The notes below the pieces were generated by a model. It saw only the letters and a program-made list of their open reading frames with translations. It had not been told where the DNA came from and searched no databases. A DNA stretch of 64,000 nucleotides. Origin: Kangiellaceae bacterium (GTDB taxonomy: Bacteria; Pseudomonadota; Gammaproteobacteria; Enterobacterales; Kangiellaceae). The position numbers and the translations under genes are program-made. The stretch spans positions 62,001 through 126,000 of the forward strand of contig JABXIQ010000007.1 in the NCBI GenBank assembly GCA_013373015.1, in the 5' to 3' direction. Below, in pieces: positions 1 to 9,537 of the stretch (its first letter is position 1; every line of letters starts with the position of its first letter).

Positions 1-186
1 TGTATTTTGATACACTTACTCCTAACAATGTCAAAATACTTTACAAATCATTATCTTTTCTAATGCAAAATTGCATCGTGGATCTCCTACACGATTTCAA
101 GAAATCAACTCTTTTTCTTATATAACCAATTGAATAATCTGTAATTGCTTTATATGGAAAGCACAACACAACCAAGGATGGAAATT

Positions 187-717
187 ATGAAAAATTTATT
201 AATAGGATTATTTTTATTATCTGCTAGCTCTTCTGTCATTGCTGGTAATTCAGGTGTATCGGGCACTCGAGGTGACTTTAGCAATACGCTTTCTTATTAC
301 GATAGCTATAAACTGCAATCGTTTAATGTCAATGAAAAACTTGATAGGCCTTGTTATGTCAGCGCTATTCTACGAGGTACTAACGGAACTGTTGAAGAAA
401 CAACTAACAACTGCTATTTGTCACCAAACCACACATCTGTCAGTGCAGTAGGTCTATTCTATGGAAAAATTGAAACACTTCAGGTTTGCCACTCAAAAAG
501 TGGTCGCGTCAAAGGTTATAAAATCACTGGAACCAATCAGCAAGGTTTACCCGATACCGACTTCTACAAACGTGCGAATTGTTCAAAGTGGAAAAACACC
601 GTTTCTTGCCCATCGGGCGAAATTGCTAATGGCTTACGCGCCTATTTCAAAGGAGCATCTTTTAATAAGTCAGACATATTGGTTGGCCTGCAGTTATTAT
701 GCAGAATAGATAACTAA
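187..717 (+). CDS. secreted cysteine-containing protein of unknown function
   Basis: Function not recognised. The ATG at 187 is chosen because AGGA lies 8 bases upstream and the protein then opens with a clean Sec signal peptide (MKNLLIGLFLLSASSSVIAG, cut probable after the Ala near residue 19). The mature part of about 156 residues has six cysteines (in CYV, NCYL, VCHS, NCSK, SCPS and LLCR contexts), which fits a disulfide-bonded periplasmic or secreted fold. The C-terminal portion (PSGEIANGLRAYF then LVGLQLLCR) resembles repeats in extracellular beta-rich proteins, but I cannot name a family. It stands alone, facing away from the window start and convergent with the vanZ-like gene. I am confident it is a real exported protein and have no evidence for its role. 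Confidence 0.75.
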   Translation: MKNLLIGLFLLSASSSVIAGNSGVSGTRGDFSNTLSYYDSYKLQSFNVNEKLDRPCYVSAILRGTNGTVEETTNNCYLSPNHTSVSAVGLFYGKIETLQVCHSKSGRVKGYKITGTNQQGLPDTDFYKRANCSKWKNTVSCPSGEIANGLRAYFKGASFNKSDILVGLQLLCRIDN

Positions 718-742
718 GTTAGAATTATTATGTAAAGGCTGT

Positions 743-1102
743 TTATTCAGCCTTTACTAAATAAGGTTTTAACCAATTTCCAATCAGCACACCCGAAACA
801 ACACCTAAACTATTAGCGAGCAAATCCTGCCATTCAAAGCCGCGATTTGGAATAAATTGTTGCAACACTTCGATCACCAGTGAAAACACAATACAGCCCA
901 GTGCAATCTGCCAATGTTTGTGTTTAGTAGAGCCTAAGCGAGCCAATAGAGCTAATCCAAAATATCCTATGAAATGCAAGGCTTTATCCCAGGGTAAGTT
1001 AGAAGGCAGTTGTTTTCCAGGCATCAGGGACATGATAAAAATAAATGTTGTAGCAGCGAGGAACAACACTTTAAATAATTTTGAGTTTAAGATTTTCAAC
1101 AT
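743..1102 (-). CDS. VanZ-like family membrane protein
   Basis: A 119-residue protein with three to four hydrophobic segments and the VanZ-like core: DKALHFIGYFGLALL (about residues 39-53) and the C-terminal signature FEWQDLLANSLGVVSGVLIG. Family members are small inner-membrane proteins; some affect glycopeptide sensitivity, but the role of the proteobacterial ones is unknown. The start codon directly abuts the T-tract of the htpG terminator, so there is no free ribosome-binding site; the only purine-rich stretch (GAGCGG) lies inside the terminator stem. Expression would need read-through from htpG or a promoter I cannot see. A later Met near residue 24 would remove the first transmembrane segment, so the 1102 start is kept. 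Confidence 0.8.
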   Translation of the reverse strand: MLKILNSKLFKVLFLAATTFIFIMSLMPGKQLPSNLPWDKALHFIGYFGLALLARLGSTKHKHWQIALGCIVFSLVIEVLQQFIPNRGFEWQDLLANSLGVVSGVLIGNWLKPYLVKAE

Positions 1103-1137
1103 AAAAAAACCGCTCTTATCTTCACGATAAAAGCGGT
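1103..1137 (-). terminator. rho-independent terminator of htpG
   Basis: Read on the minus strand: 12-base arms (1126-1137 and 1109-1120) with one G-T pair, a five-base loop and seven T. It lies 22 bases after the htpG stop. The T-run ends exactly at the ATG of the next gene (1102). Confidence 0.85.
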
Positions 1138-1158
1138 CTCCATTTAAGATTTCAGCTT

Positions 1159-3063
1159 CTATTGAGCCAATTTTAGCAGCAGCTTGTTGAGCTTACTAGC
1201 AAAACTAGCCGGGTCTTCCAACTGCCCTGCTTCTGCTAATTGTGCCTGATCGAATAATACATCAACCCACTCAGCAAACTTCTCTTCATCAGCTTCATGA
1301 TCGACCAATTGGATCAGCGCATGCTCAGGATTAATTTCAAAAACAGGTTTTACCTCTGGAACAGGTTGACCTGCTGCCTGCATCATCTTCACGATTTGCA
1401 ATGGCATATCACCTTCGCCAGCAACAATCACAGCAGGCGTGTCAGTTAAGCGATTGGTCACGCGAACTTCAGCAACTTTCTCGCCTAAAGTATCTGCAAT
1501 ACGTTTAGTTAGCGCTTCATGCTGTTTTGAAGCAACTTCTTTAGCTTTTTTCTCTTCTGCATCTTCGAGATTCCCCAAATCTAATGCGCCTTGGGTTACC
1601 GACACAAATTGCTTACCTTTATACTCCTGAAGGTGTGACACAGTCCATTCATCAATTCGATCAGACATCAATAACACCTCGATACCTTTCTTACGGAATA
1701 TTTCCAAATGAGGACTGTTTTTGGCTGCTAAGAAACTATCTGTAGCAATATAATATATCTTGTCTTGCTCAGGCTTCATGCGTTCAATATAGGCATCCAA
1801 TGAAATGGTTTGCTCTTTTGTGTCAACATGAGTTGAGCTAAAACGGAACAATTGGGCTATTTTTTCTTTATTAGCAAAATCTTCGCCAGGACCTTCTTTT
1901 AATACTTGGCCAAATTCATTCCAAAACTCTTGGTATTTGTCGGCATCTTTTTTCGCCAGCTGCTCTAACATTTTTAACACACGGCTTACAGTAGCACTGC
2001 GTAGCGATTGAGTTGTCGCTGAATCTTGTAAAATTTCACGGGATACATTAAGCGGCAAATCATTTGAATCTAATAAGCCGCGTACAAAGCGTAAATACAC
2101 GGGTAAAAACTGCTCAGCATCATCCATAATAAATACACGTTGCACATAAAGTTTTACCCCTCGCACACGGTCACGATTCCACATATCAAATGGAGCTTTT
2201 GAAGGAATATACAGCAAACTGGTGTATTCTTGTTTACCTTCAACTTGGTTATGAGACCAAGTCAATGCATCTTGAAAATCATGAGAGATATGCTTATAAA
2301 ACTCTTGATACTCTTCATTTGAAATATCAGATCTTGAGCGTGTCCATAGTGCAGTCGCTTTATTAACTGCTTCAAACTCAGGTGTTTCTGGCTTATCTTT
2401 TTCCTCACCAAAATGTTCTTTTTCCATCTCAACAGGCAGAGAAATATGATCTGAATATTTACCAATAATATTACGCAGACGATAAAGCTCTAAAAACTCA
2501 TGTTCATCATCTTTCAGATGCAAAACAATCTGTGTACCACGCGAACTTTTACTAGTCGGCTCGATAGTAAACTCACCATCACCTGCAGATTCCCAAATCA
2601 CGGCTTGATCAGCATCAGCTCCTGCTGCACGCGTGATCACGGTGACTTTATCCGCAACGATAAATGCCGAATAAAAACCCACACCAAACTGGCCAATTAA
2701 CTGAGAGTCTTTCTTTTGATCGCCAGTTAGCTTGCTAATAAAATCTGCTGTACCTGACTTTGCAATAGTGCCAAGATTAGCAATAACCTCATCATGGGTC
2801 ATACCAATACCATTATCAGAAATGGTCAAAGTTTTCGCATCTTTATCTGACCAAATCCGTATTTTCAGCTGCGCATCATCACCGTATAAAGCCCCATTAT
2901 CTAATGCTTTAAAGCGCAATTTATCAGCCGCATCTGCAGCATTAGATATCAACTCACGCAAGAAAATTTCTTTATTAGAGTAGAGAGAATGCACCATCAA
3001 GTGCAATAGTTGCTTTACTTCTGTTTGAAAAGAATGTGTTTGTTTAGCAGTCGCTTGCGACAT
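1159..3063 (-). CDS. htpG: molecular chaperone HtpG (Hsp90)
   Basis: Bacterial Hsp90: an ATP-dependent dimeric cytosolic chaperone that works with DnaK in remodelling client proteins. The 634-residue length equals the usual HtpG length. The N-terminal GHKL ATPase shows the expected motifs in order: [20 protein letters not shown] (about 20-39) with [17 protein letters not shown] (about 84-89), GTIAKSGT and [11 protein letters not shown]. The middle domain carries [11 protein letters not shown] with the catalytic-loop Arg. The C-terminal dimerisation region is complete. It is monocistronic, with its own terminator downstream and a heat-shock promoter upstream. The start at 3063 follows a GGGG-containing ribosome site. 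Confidence 0.98.
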   Translation of the reverse strand: MSQATAKQTHSFQTEVKQLLHLMVHSLYSNKEIFLRELISNAADAADKLRFKALDNGALYGDDAQLKIRIWSDKDAKTLTISDNGIGMTHDEVIANLGTIAKSGTADFISKLTGDQKKDSQLIGQFGVGFYSAFIVADKVTVITRAAGADADQAVIWESAGDGEFTIEPTSKSSRGTQIVLHLKDDEHEFLELYRLRNIIGKYSDHISLPVEMEKEHFGEEKDKPETPEFEAVNKATALWTRSRSDISNEEYQEFYKHISHDFQDALTWSHNQVEGKQEYTSLLYIPSKAPFDMWNRDRVRGVKLYVQRVFIMDDAEQFLPVYLRFVRGLLDSNDLPLNVSREILQDSATTQSLRSATVSRVLKMLEQLAKKDADKYQEFWNEFGQVLKEGPGEDFANKEKIAQLFRFSSTHVDTKEQTISLDAYIERMKPEQDKIYYIATDSFLAAKNSPHLEIFRKKGIEVLLMSDRIDEWTVSHLQEYKGKQFVSVTQGALDLGNLEDAEEKKAKEVASKQHEALTKRIADTLGEKVAEVRVTNRLTDTPAVIVAGEGDMPLQIVKMMQAAGQPVPEVKPVFEINPEHALIQLVDHEADEEKFAEWVDVLFDQAQLAEAGQLEDPASFASKLNKLLLKLAQ

Positions 3064-3104
3064 AATAAAACCCCATATAAGACGTTACAATTCAATTGAC
3101 TTGG

Positions 3105-3132
3105 TTATGGGGGTTAGATTAATAATTTCAAG
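3105..3132 (-). promoter_or_regulatory. sigma32 heat-shock promoter of htpG
   Basis: On the minus strand CTTGAAA (3132-3126) is followed by a 13-base spacer and CCCCATAA (3112-3105). This matches the E. coli RpoH consensus (CTTGAAA, 11-16 bases, CCCCATnT) nearly perfectly. The predicted transcript starts about 35 bases before the htpG ATG. Confidence 0.85.
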
Positions 3133-3145
3133 CAACCTTTATATA

Positions 3146-3173
3146 ATAAAAAAGCCAGCAAAAGCTGGCTTTT
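3146..3173 (-). terminator. terminator of the S41 protease gene
   Basis: Perfect 10-bp stem (AAAAGCCAGC/GCTGGCTTTT) with a four-base loop and a T-run on the minus strand, 18 bases after the protease stop and just upstream of the htpG promoter. The symmetry also gives a T-run on the plus strand. Confidence 0.85.
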
Positions 3174-3190
3174 ATAGATACCACTTACAA

Positions 3191-4810
3191 TTACCGCAAT
3201 TCCTCTGGAGTCGTTAAAATACGATTTTCTTCTAAGAATAAACGTTGTTGCAACTTACTATCCTTCAACAAAGAGCCATCTTCAAGATATTGTTTATTCG
3301 TTTGAAGTTTCGCCGCTTTTGTAGTTGTGGGGCAAGAACCCGTATTACGGTAATCCAAAGCTGCTTTCAGCATGGCTTCATTGGGGTCACCCAAAAGATG
3401 GTCAAAGTCATCAGCAACAGTACAGCCCTTTACAAAATCTTGACCATTATCTGTAACAGAAGGCACAAAACCATCGGAATATTCACCAAATCCTTTATCA
3501 TTTTCACCACGGAATTGAATTGTGAAATAAGTAATGCCACAGTTATCTGTCGCATAGAAGCCATATGGTTTACCGCAGGTAGTATTGCCTATCAAAATAA
3601 CCTCAACATCAATACCTCTTAAACCATTAATAAAGGCTTCAGACGCTGAGCATGTTCTTCCTGTAGATAATACAAACACACGGCTAAGATTCACACTTGG
3701 TAGTTTTCCGCCTGGCGCTGTAGCCTCAGAGCTGGTTCCTGTGTAGAAAGGTGTTGCCGACAAGGTTTCTCCTGTTACAGGATTTACGGTTGGATGTTTA
3801 TCGTTAAATACAGTAGTTTCAAAATCTTTATTTGCTGTTTGTGCGTCACCAGCCACCATATAGGCTAATTGACTAGAGATAAACAAGAAACCGCCACCGT
3901 TATAACGCAGATCGACCACTAGATCTTGAACACCTTGGTTATCGAAATCCACAAAAGCATCGATAATTTCTTGCTCGGCAATACGAGTACCAAAAGTATT
4001 GAACTGCATATAGCCAACTTTACCAGTAGCAGTGTCGAAGACTTGCTCATTTTGAACCGGATCAGACGTTACTGTAGCTGATGTCATTGTGATGGTGCGA
4101 GTTGTGTTACTATTCAGGTCTCGTACTACAAACTCATGCATCTCACCATCATTTGATGGGAATAAGCCCGCATTTAAGGTCGCTGTATCATTGCCATTAA
4201 TTACGTCAACACCATCAATTTCCAAAATTTCAGCACCACGAGCAAGGCCAGCCCCCGTCGCGGGTGAGTTCGGTTCTACATAAGCAATACGCACATCTCT
4301 TGGTGGTGCAGACTGGATCAACACAAATCTAGCTCCATAACCCGATGATGAACCAGTGGCAACTTGTTGCTGATATTGATCAGTGTCTGCAGTAAAGTGG
4401 AAGTTATCCTTTTGATTGCCTGAGCTTGTAGTTGCGGTTGTCTTCAAAACATCAAAATAGGATAAGGTATCGCTGAAATTTGCAGGATTTTGGTCTTGAA
4501 TTTCATCGTACCAAAGATAGGTATTGTTACTCCAAGAACGTAGCCAATGATTTTCTTCTAAAGTCGATCCTGCTTTATCTGGCCAAGGATCGCCATTAAT
4601 GTCATTTCCAGTACGAGGCACTTCACACAAGTCTTTGAACTTATCCTCATCTTCAAAAACGCCTTGGGTCCAAGTAGGACCAGAGCCACCTGTGGGTGGA
4701 GGTGTTGTACCACCATCACCTGAATCGGATCCACCACCACAATTGACTAACGCCAATGTTGATAGCGCTAAAAAAAGCGCCTTCAAGCTAAAATTAATAT
4801 CATTGTTCAT
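3191..4810 (-). CDS. S41 family (C-terminal processing type) peptidase, lipoprotein
   Basis: A 539-residue lipoprotein: signal peptide with lipobox ALVNC (Cys about 25) followed by a Gly/Ser/Pro-rich linker. Then come an N-terminal helical region (NHWLRSWSNNTYLWYDEI), a PDZ domain (GARFVLIQSAPPRDVRIAYVEPNSPATGAGLARGAEIL, split here around residues 155-215) and the tail-specific protease core. The catalytic pair is visible: the Ser of STGRTCSASEAF and the Lys of CGKPYGFY. Such enzymes are membrane-tethered periplasmic or surface serine proteases; the substrate is not deducible. It is monocistronic, with a hairpin terminator at 3146-3173. Confidence 0.9.
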   Translation of the reverse strand: MNNDINFSLKALFLALSTLALVNCGGGSDSGDGGTTPPPTGGSGPTWTQGVFEDEDKFKDLCEVPRTGNDINGDPWPDKAGSTLEENHWLRSWSNNTYLWYDEIQDQNPANFSDTLSYFDVLKTTATTSSGNQKDNFHFTADTDQYQQQVATGSSSGYGARFVLIQSAPPRDVRIAYVEPNSPATGAGLARGAEILEIDGVDVINGNDTATLNAGLFPSNDGEMHEFVVRDLNSNTTRTITMTSATVTSDPVQNEQVFDTATGKVGYMQFNTFGTRIAEQEIIDAFVDFDNQGVQDLVVDLRYNGGGFLFISSQLAYMVAGDAQTANKDFETTVFNDKHPTVNPVTGETLSATPFYTGTSSEATAPGGKLPSVNLSRVFVLSTGRTCSASEAFINGLRGIDVEVILIGNTTCGKPYGFYATDNCGITYFTIQFRGENDKGFGEYSDGFVPSVTDNGQDFVKGCTVADDFDHLLGDPNEAMLKAALDYRNTGSCPTTTKAAKLQTNKQYLEDGSLLKDSKLQQRLFLEENRILTTPEELR

Positions 4811-5022
4811 TGCTACCTACCACATGATTTATTTTGCAAATTAATTTAGCAAGTTACTTGCAAAGAAAGAAATACTCTGTCGAATACAAACAAATACCAT
4901 CCTTAACACAGTATTTCAACTTTATCCTTACTTTGTATCACTTTGTAGGCAGACTTTGAAATAGAAATATACGATGAAGAAAGTAATATTTTATAAAATC
5001 AATGAGTTACAACATTACTTTA

Positions 5023-5622
5023 TTATAATTTATAGGGTAAACGTCCCGAGAAAGAGTGCATTAATGTACCTCCGTCGAGATATTCCAACTCACCACCGAG
5101 AGGAACGCCAGAAGCAATTCTAGACAAGCTTACAGGCTGATGCTTGAACATTTCAGCAATAAAATGAGCCGTTGCTTCACCCTCTACTGTAGAATTTGTT
5201 GCAAGGATAATCTCGGTTGGCTGTTCTTGCTCAACCAAAGACTTCAGTATATCCAACCCTAAATCCGAAGGGCCGATTCCATCTAATGGTGATAAATGCC
5301 CCATTAAAATAAAATATTTCCCTTTATAACCACCAGTAGATTCTATGGCATAAACATCGGCTGGGCTTTCAACTATACATAATAAGCTGGAGTCTCGAGC
5401 TTGCGACAAGCAGATGCTACACTGCTCATTCTCTGTAAAATCTCGGCAGCGCTGGCAATGTTTAACCCCCTGCATGGCTTTAAGCAAAGATTCAGACAAA
5501 TGCTCACCACCCTCACGATTTCTTTCCAATAAATGATAAGCCATACGCTGCGCCGATTTAGGACCAACCCCTGGCAAACAAGTAAAAGCATCTATCAGTT
5601 TCTTTATCAGTGGTGACTGCAT
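5023..5622 (-). CDS. recR: recombination mediator protein RecR
   Basis: RecFOR pathway component that helps load RecA on SSB-coated gapped DNA. The 199-residue protein is the standard length. The order is a helix-hairpin-helix ([17 protein letters not shown], about 16-32), a four-cysteine zinc finger ([16 protein letters not shown], about 57-72) and a TOPRIM domain ([15 protein letters not shown], later [12 protein letters not shown] and [16 protein letters not shown]). The C-terminal [20 protein letters not shown] motif is intact. It is the last gene of the dnaX-ybaB-recR cluster, a common gammaproteobacterial order. Confidence 0.97.
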   Translation of the reverse strand: MQSPLIKKLIDAFTCLPGVGPKSAQRMAYHLLERNREGGEHLSESLLKAMQGVKHCQRCRDFTENEQCSICLSQARDSSLLCIVESPADVYAIESTGGYKGKYFILMGHLSPLDGIGPSDLGLDILKSLVEQEQPTEIILATNSTVEGEATAHFIAEMFKHQPVSLSRIASGVPLGGELEYLDGGTLMHSFSGRLPYKL

Positions 5623-5754
5623 TCAATTTCTTCTATATTTAAAGCCGTATTTTTAGAGCTATAGGCGGCAGTTTCGAATCGAAAAAACTGAGTGTATAAC
5701 AATACTCGATGTTTTTGAGCGAGAAACTAACAAACTATAGCACTAAAAAGACAA

Positions 5755-6084
5755 TTAAAAAGGTAAGTTCATACCCGGTGGCAGATTAATACCCTTGGTC
5801 ACTTCCGCCATCTTCTCTTTAGATGTCTCTTCAACTTTACGTACTGCAGCATTCACTGCCGCAGCAATCAAGTCTTCAAGCAACTCTTTGTCATCATCCA
5901 TAAGACTTTGATCAATCTCAACACGCTTAACATCATGACGTCCAGTCATGGTAATTTTAACCATGCCTGCACCCGCTTCAGCTTGAACTTCTAAGTTTGC
6001 AACTTCTTCTTGTGCTTGTTGCATTTTTTCTTGCATTTGCTGGGCTTGCTTCATCATATTGCCCAATCCACCTTTACCAAACAT
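5755..6084 (-). CDS. ybaB: YbaB/EbfC family nucleoid-associated protein
   Basis: A small (109 aa) DNA-binding nucleoid-associated protein, dimeric in known members. The start [21 protein letters not shown] and the Gln/Glu-rich N-terminal helix are typical, followed by the conserved core [16 protein letters not shown] and [16 protein letters not shown]. It lies 18 bases after dnaX and 132 bases before recR on the same strand, presumably in one operon. Confidence 0.95.
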   Translation of the reverse strand: MFGKGGLGNMMKQAQQMQEKMQQAQEEVANLEVQAEAGAGMVKITMTGRHDVKRVEIDQSLMDDDKELLEDLIAAAVNAAVRKVEETSKEKMAEVTKGINLPPGMNLPF

Positions 6085-6102
6085 CGTAAAACCTCAATAT
6101 AA

Positions 6103-8505
6103 TTATTGTGTTAAATACTTTATACTTGCTTCATCTAATTGCGCAGCAAACTTGCTCTGTAACTGCTTTGCAAAGGGATGAGCAATCAAATCATTACACG
6201 CCTGTCTATGGCGCTCTTTTGCTTTGCGTTGCCAAATCATCGCTGGAGTTTCCATTTCTGGCTCGGCAAAACTCCATTCGATAGTTATATTTCGCTCGAA
6301 ATGTTTTTCAAGCGCTTGTTCGATTTCTTTTTTTGCGGTATCAGTGCAAATAATATCCTGATCAGGACTCACTTTCATCACAAGATCGCCCTGTCCTTGC
6401 TGGCCGCTAGACCATTGCACCGTACTCGATTGTAAGATCTGGTGGTAAGTCCCCGTTAAATCAAGTGTTTTGACCAAATCAGCCCATTGCTGCGACTCCT
6501 GACATGGCTTAAACTGCGCATCATTCACTAGCTCTGCACTAAACTCCTCAACCACCGCTTGTATTGGAGCTTCCTTCTTTTGCCCCTCATCCTGTTCTTC
6601 AGCTTGAGCCATAATCAAATTGCTCATCAAATGCTGAGTCAGCTCATCGTTTAATTCATCATCATCTTCATCATCAACATCATCAGCCGCCTGAATAACA
6701 CTTCCATGATCTATAGATTCTTGATTGTGTGTAGTTGCTGATAATTGAGATTCGGTCAGCGCCATCTCTTCAGAAACACGCTTTTGGTCGCGTAATTCCG
6801 ACGTTTCAAACAATTCGTCGGATTTGCTTACTGAACTCAGCGCTTCACTTTCAGTCTGCGCATTATTTTGCGGCGGTTTTTTGGTGCTAAAATCTAAACC
6901 TAACGCAGAATGCAAACTTGCCAAAGCATTATCTTGCAGCTGCTCATCTTGTTTACTAGGCTCTAATTCATACGTTGAAGTTTTAGTTTCTGACTCACTT
7001 GGCTCAAAGTCAGTTTCATCAGCATCAACAAACTGTTGATAATCATCGGGATTAAATGGAGGTTCATCAAAACCAACTGCCTCATCTAGCTCCTGGTTGA
7101 CCTGCTCCGTGTTTGATTTTTCAAGGCTTATTTCTCCGTTAGCAGCTTCTCCATGAGCAGTGTCACTTTGAATGATTTCATTAGAGGAGTTTTCATCAAA
7201 TAAATGACTATCTATTTCTTGCGGCTTTTGAACAGAGTTCGACTGAACGAGCCCACTTTGAGCATCAAGATGCTTCTGCTCGGCATTAATATTCGCTGGA
7301 TTGTCTTGCTGTTGATGCGAAGTTAAAGAGCGATCTTCTGAGCTATCAATTTCTGGTGCAGCAAATTCAATCGTTAACTTTGCACTAACTTTTTTTTTTG
7401 CCCCAACAGAATTGGCGCTTTCGTTTGCATCAAGTTGAAAGGCGAGCATTCGCAACAAGGCCATTTCTAAACCTTGCTTTGGCGTTGGAGCCCACTCCAT
7501 ATCTCGTCGCGCGTGTAAGCCCATTTGGTAATATAATTGCAGATCTTGAGGATCCATATACTCAGCAAACTGAGGAATGTAAGTTGCTGCGCTGTCTAAA
7601 TGCACGCCTGTGGCTTGGAAAATAGCAATTTGATGCAAGCGGCTCAATAGCTCTTTCATCGCATCTGCAAAATCAACAGGATAATTACTCATATCGGTAA
7701 TAGCTTGAATGGCGGCAGCACTGTCTTTATTAGCTAGCGCTTCCAACAACTTGACCATAAATTGATGATCAATAGTACCTAACATGCTGCGAATATCAGT
7801 TTCTTGAACCTGTCCTTGTCCAAATGCAATGGCTTGATCGAGCAAGCTTAAAGCATCGCGCATACTGCCTTCCGCAGATTGAGCGATCAGATTAAGTGCT
7901 GGCTGTTCAAATTCAATGGCTTCTTGTCCAAGAATAAAAGATAAATGATTGGCAATAGTTTGCTCATCCATATGCTTCAAATGGAATTGCAAACAGCGCG
8001 ACAAAACCGTAACAGGAAGTTTTTGAGGATCAGTCGTTGCCAATAAGAAAATGACGTGTTCAGGTGGTTCTTCAAGAGTCTTTAATAGCGCGTTGAATGA
8101 GCTGTTCGACAACATATGAACTTCATCAATCAGATAAACTTTATAACGCCCACGAGTTGGGCGGTATTGCACATTTTCCAATAATTCACGAGTATCATCG
8201 ACTTTAGTTCTTGAAGCAGCATCCACTTCAATTAAATCAACAAAACGGCCTTGGTCAATTTCAACGCAACTCGCACACTCACCACACGGCTTAGAGGTTA
8301 AGCCATTAGTCTCACAATTCAAACACTTAGATAAAATGCGCGCAATGGTGGTTTTACCAACCCCTCGTGTGCCAGTAAATAAATAAGCATGGTGCAAACG
8401 CTCAGTCTCAATCGCGTTAATTAACGCTCGACTGACGTGTTCTTGACCTTGAAGTTCGTCGAAATTCTTTGGCCGCCATTTACGGGCCAACACCTGATAG
8501 CTCAT
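6103..8505 (-). CDS. dnaX: DNA polymerase III subunit tau (and gamma by frameshifting)
   Basis: Clamp-loader ATPase of the replicative polymerase; full-length tau is 800 residues, longer than E. coli tau (643). Domains: AAA+ with Walker A GTRGVGKT (45-52), a zinc module with cysteines at about 61, 64, 74, 77 and 80, Walker B LIDEVHML, sensor ATTDPQKLP and the collar domain to about 360. A long acidic Ser/Gln/Glu-rich linker (about 375-630) explains the extra length. The C-terminal region (about 640-800) would contact DnaB and polymerase alpha. At Ala369-Lys372 the message has a run of ten A (see 7390-7399), expected to yield a short gamma form. It heads the dnaX-ybaB-recR cluster. Confidence 0.97.
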   Translation of the reverse strand: MSYQVLARKWRPKNFDELQGQEHVSRALINAIETERLHHAYLFTGTRGVGKTTIARILSKCLNCETNGLTSKPCGECASCVEIDQGRFVDLIEVDAASRTKVDDTRELLENVQYRPTRGRYKVYLIDEVHMLSNSSFNALLKTLEEPPEHVIFLLATTDPQKLPVTVLSRCLQFHLKHMDEQTIANHLSFILGQEAIEFEQPALNLIAQSAEGSMRDALSLLDQAIAFGQGQVQETDIRSMLGTIDHQFMVKLLEALANKDSAAAIQAITDMSNYPVDFADAMKELLSRLHQIAIFQATGVHLDSAATYIPQFAEYMDPQDLQLYYQMGLHARRDMEWAPTPKQGLEMALLRMLAFQLDANESANSVGAKKKVSAKLTIEFAAPEIDSSEDRSLTSHQQQDNPANINAEQKHLDAQSGLVQSNSVQKPQEIDSHLFDENSSNEIIQSDTAHGEAANGEISLEKSNTEQVNQELDEAVGFDEPPFNPDDYQQFVDADETDFEPSESETKTSTYELEPSKQDEQLQDNALASLHSALGLDFSTKKPPQNNAQTESEALSSVSKSDELFETSELRDQKRVSEEMALTESQLSATTHNQESIDHGSVIQAADDVDDEDDDELNDELTQHLMSNLIMAQAEEQDEGQKKEAPIQAVVEEFSAELVNDAQFKPCQESQQWADLVKTLDLTGTYHQILQSSTVQWSSGQQGQGDLVMKVSPDQDIICTDTAKKEIEQALEKHFERNITIEWSFAEPEMETPAMIWQRKAKERHRQACNDLIAHPFAKQLQSKFAAQLDEASIKYLTQ
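7382..7402 (-). other. dnaX A10 slippage site producing gamma
   Basis: On the message strand the codons are GCA AAA AAA AAA GTT (Ala369, Lys370-372). Ten consecutive A lie at 7399-7390. A -1 shift reads AGT TAG, giving one Ser then stop (gamma about 373 aa). A +1 shift reads TTA GTG CAA AGT TAA, stopping after four residues. Either ribosomal slippage or polymerase slippage would give a gamma-sized protein ending right after the collar domain. Confidence 0.75.
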
Positions 8506-8710
8506 TTTTTGTTCGAATAATTAGCGATTTCTAAAGATGACAAACTGTACCATAGTTCGGTGAAGAGATAAAAGAATAGAAACTACCTACACTTAACAAT
8601 TGCATGATTTCTGGCTGAAACGCACCATAAGCAATGCAGAAACATCAAGTAACTGTTGGAAAGTTATTATTTTTGAAAAATAAGACAAGAATCAATTACA
8701 GCAGATAATA

Positions 8711-8820
<110 letters not shown>

Positions 8821-8871
8821 GCATTATCCCTTAAATGATTTAAAGAATAAACCCTTATTAGTTACATATTG

Positions 8872-9420
8872 CTAAATTTTTTGAATAAACCCTTGATGGA
8901 TTAACTTTGCTAAGACAGGATCAGCTTCATTATCACCAATATCGGCATAATCATAAGTCTTATAATCTGACCAGCGATTGATTTGCAATTCAACCATATC
9001 ATCTTTGATCAAACGCTGTAATATGAGTTGCTTATTATTAATAGTAGCTCTTTGGACAAAAGAGCCATCTTGTAGCAAAGCTTGTAATTGCGCCAATAAA
9101 CGCTGGTGTTTTTGGGTATGAATTCGTTCAAATTCAATACGGTAATCGTGCTCTTTGAATACTTGAAACAGCGTTGGTTTTGAAGTTTGCCAGTTATGCC
9201 AGAGCGCTATGCTAGAATTGCCGGCTTTTTCCAGCGCAAGCATGTTTCCCGTCATCCAAACAGTCAAGGTATAACTCTTAGGTTTTCCCTGCAGCTCACT
9301 GTCAATCACTCGATAATAAGCCCTTTGACTCACAATTGACTTTGTATCAGTTTTAATGCCTGCAAACAAACACTCAGCATATAGCAGCGTTATCACAATA
9401 AAAAAACATTTATTTTTCAT
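8872..9420 (-). CDS. exported protein of unknown function
   Basis: A 182-residue protein with a Sec signal peptide (MKNKCFFIVITLLYAECLFAG, shown here in part: hydrophobic core at about 5-17, cut near residue 20). The mature part has no motif I recognise. It is basic and Gln/Leu-rich in the middle (about 105-120) and predicted mixed alpha/beta. It lies between ffs and the alkaline phosphatase pair, on the same strand as the phosphatases but 117 bases downstream and beyond an inverted repeat, so operon membership is uncertain. Real exported gene; role unknown. Confidence 0.75.
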   Translation of the reverse strand: MKNKCFFIVITLLYAECLFAGIKTDTKSIVSQRAYYRVIDSELQGKPKSYTLTVWMTGNMLALEKAGNSSIALWHNWQTSKPTLFQVFKEHDYRIEFERIHTQKHQRLLAQLQALLQDGSFVQRATINNKQLILQRLIKDDMVELQINRWSDYKTYDYADIGDNEADPVLAKLIHQGFIQKI

Positions 9421-9449
9421 ATCAAATAAGTGAAGTTATTCATTAAAGT

Positions 9450-9477
9450 GAATCCTACTCATGAATGAGCAGGATTC
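9450..9477 (-). terminator. inverted repeat, possible terminator of the phosphatase operon
   Basis: The 13-base arms GAATCCT-CTCAT and ATGAG-AGGATTC (one mismatch) are separated by two bases. A second, weaker stem (GAAGAGT at 9484-9490 with ACTCTTC at 9507-9513) lies immediately before it on the minus strand. No good T-tract follows either, so intrinsic termination is only a possibility; an RNA-stabilising hairpin is the alternative. Confidence 0.4.
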
Positions 9478-9537
9478 AGGAGTGAAGAGTTCTTTTTGGG
9501 GTAGTCACTCTTCAAAACATCTTAAAGCTAGATGAGG

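Noticed and set aside
1-14. Palindrome TGTATTTTGATACA at the window edge
   Set aside because: Short AT-rich palindrome without context; its upstream side is outside the window.
6178-6435. Open frames antisense to dnaX, htpG, rimK and other genes
   Set aside because: They lie wholly within conserved genes on the other strand and show no family features or ribosome sites.
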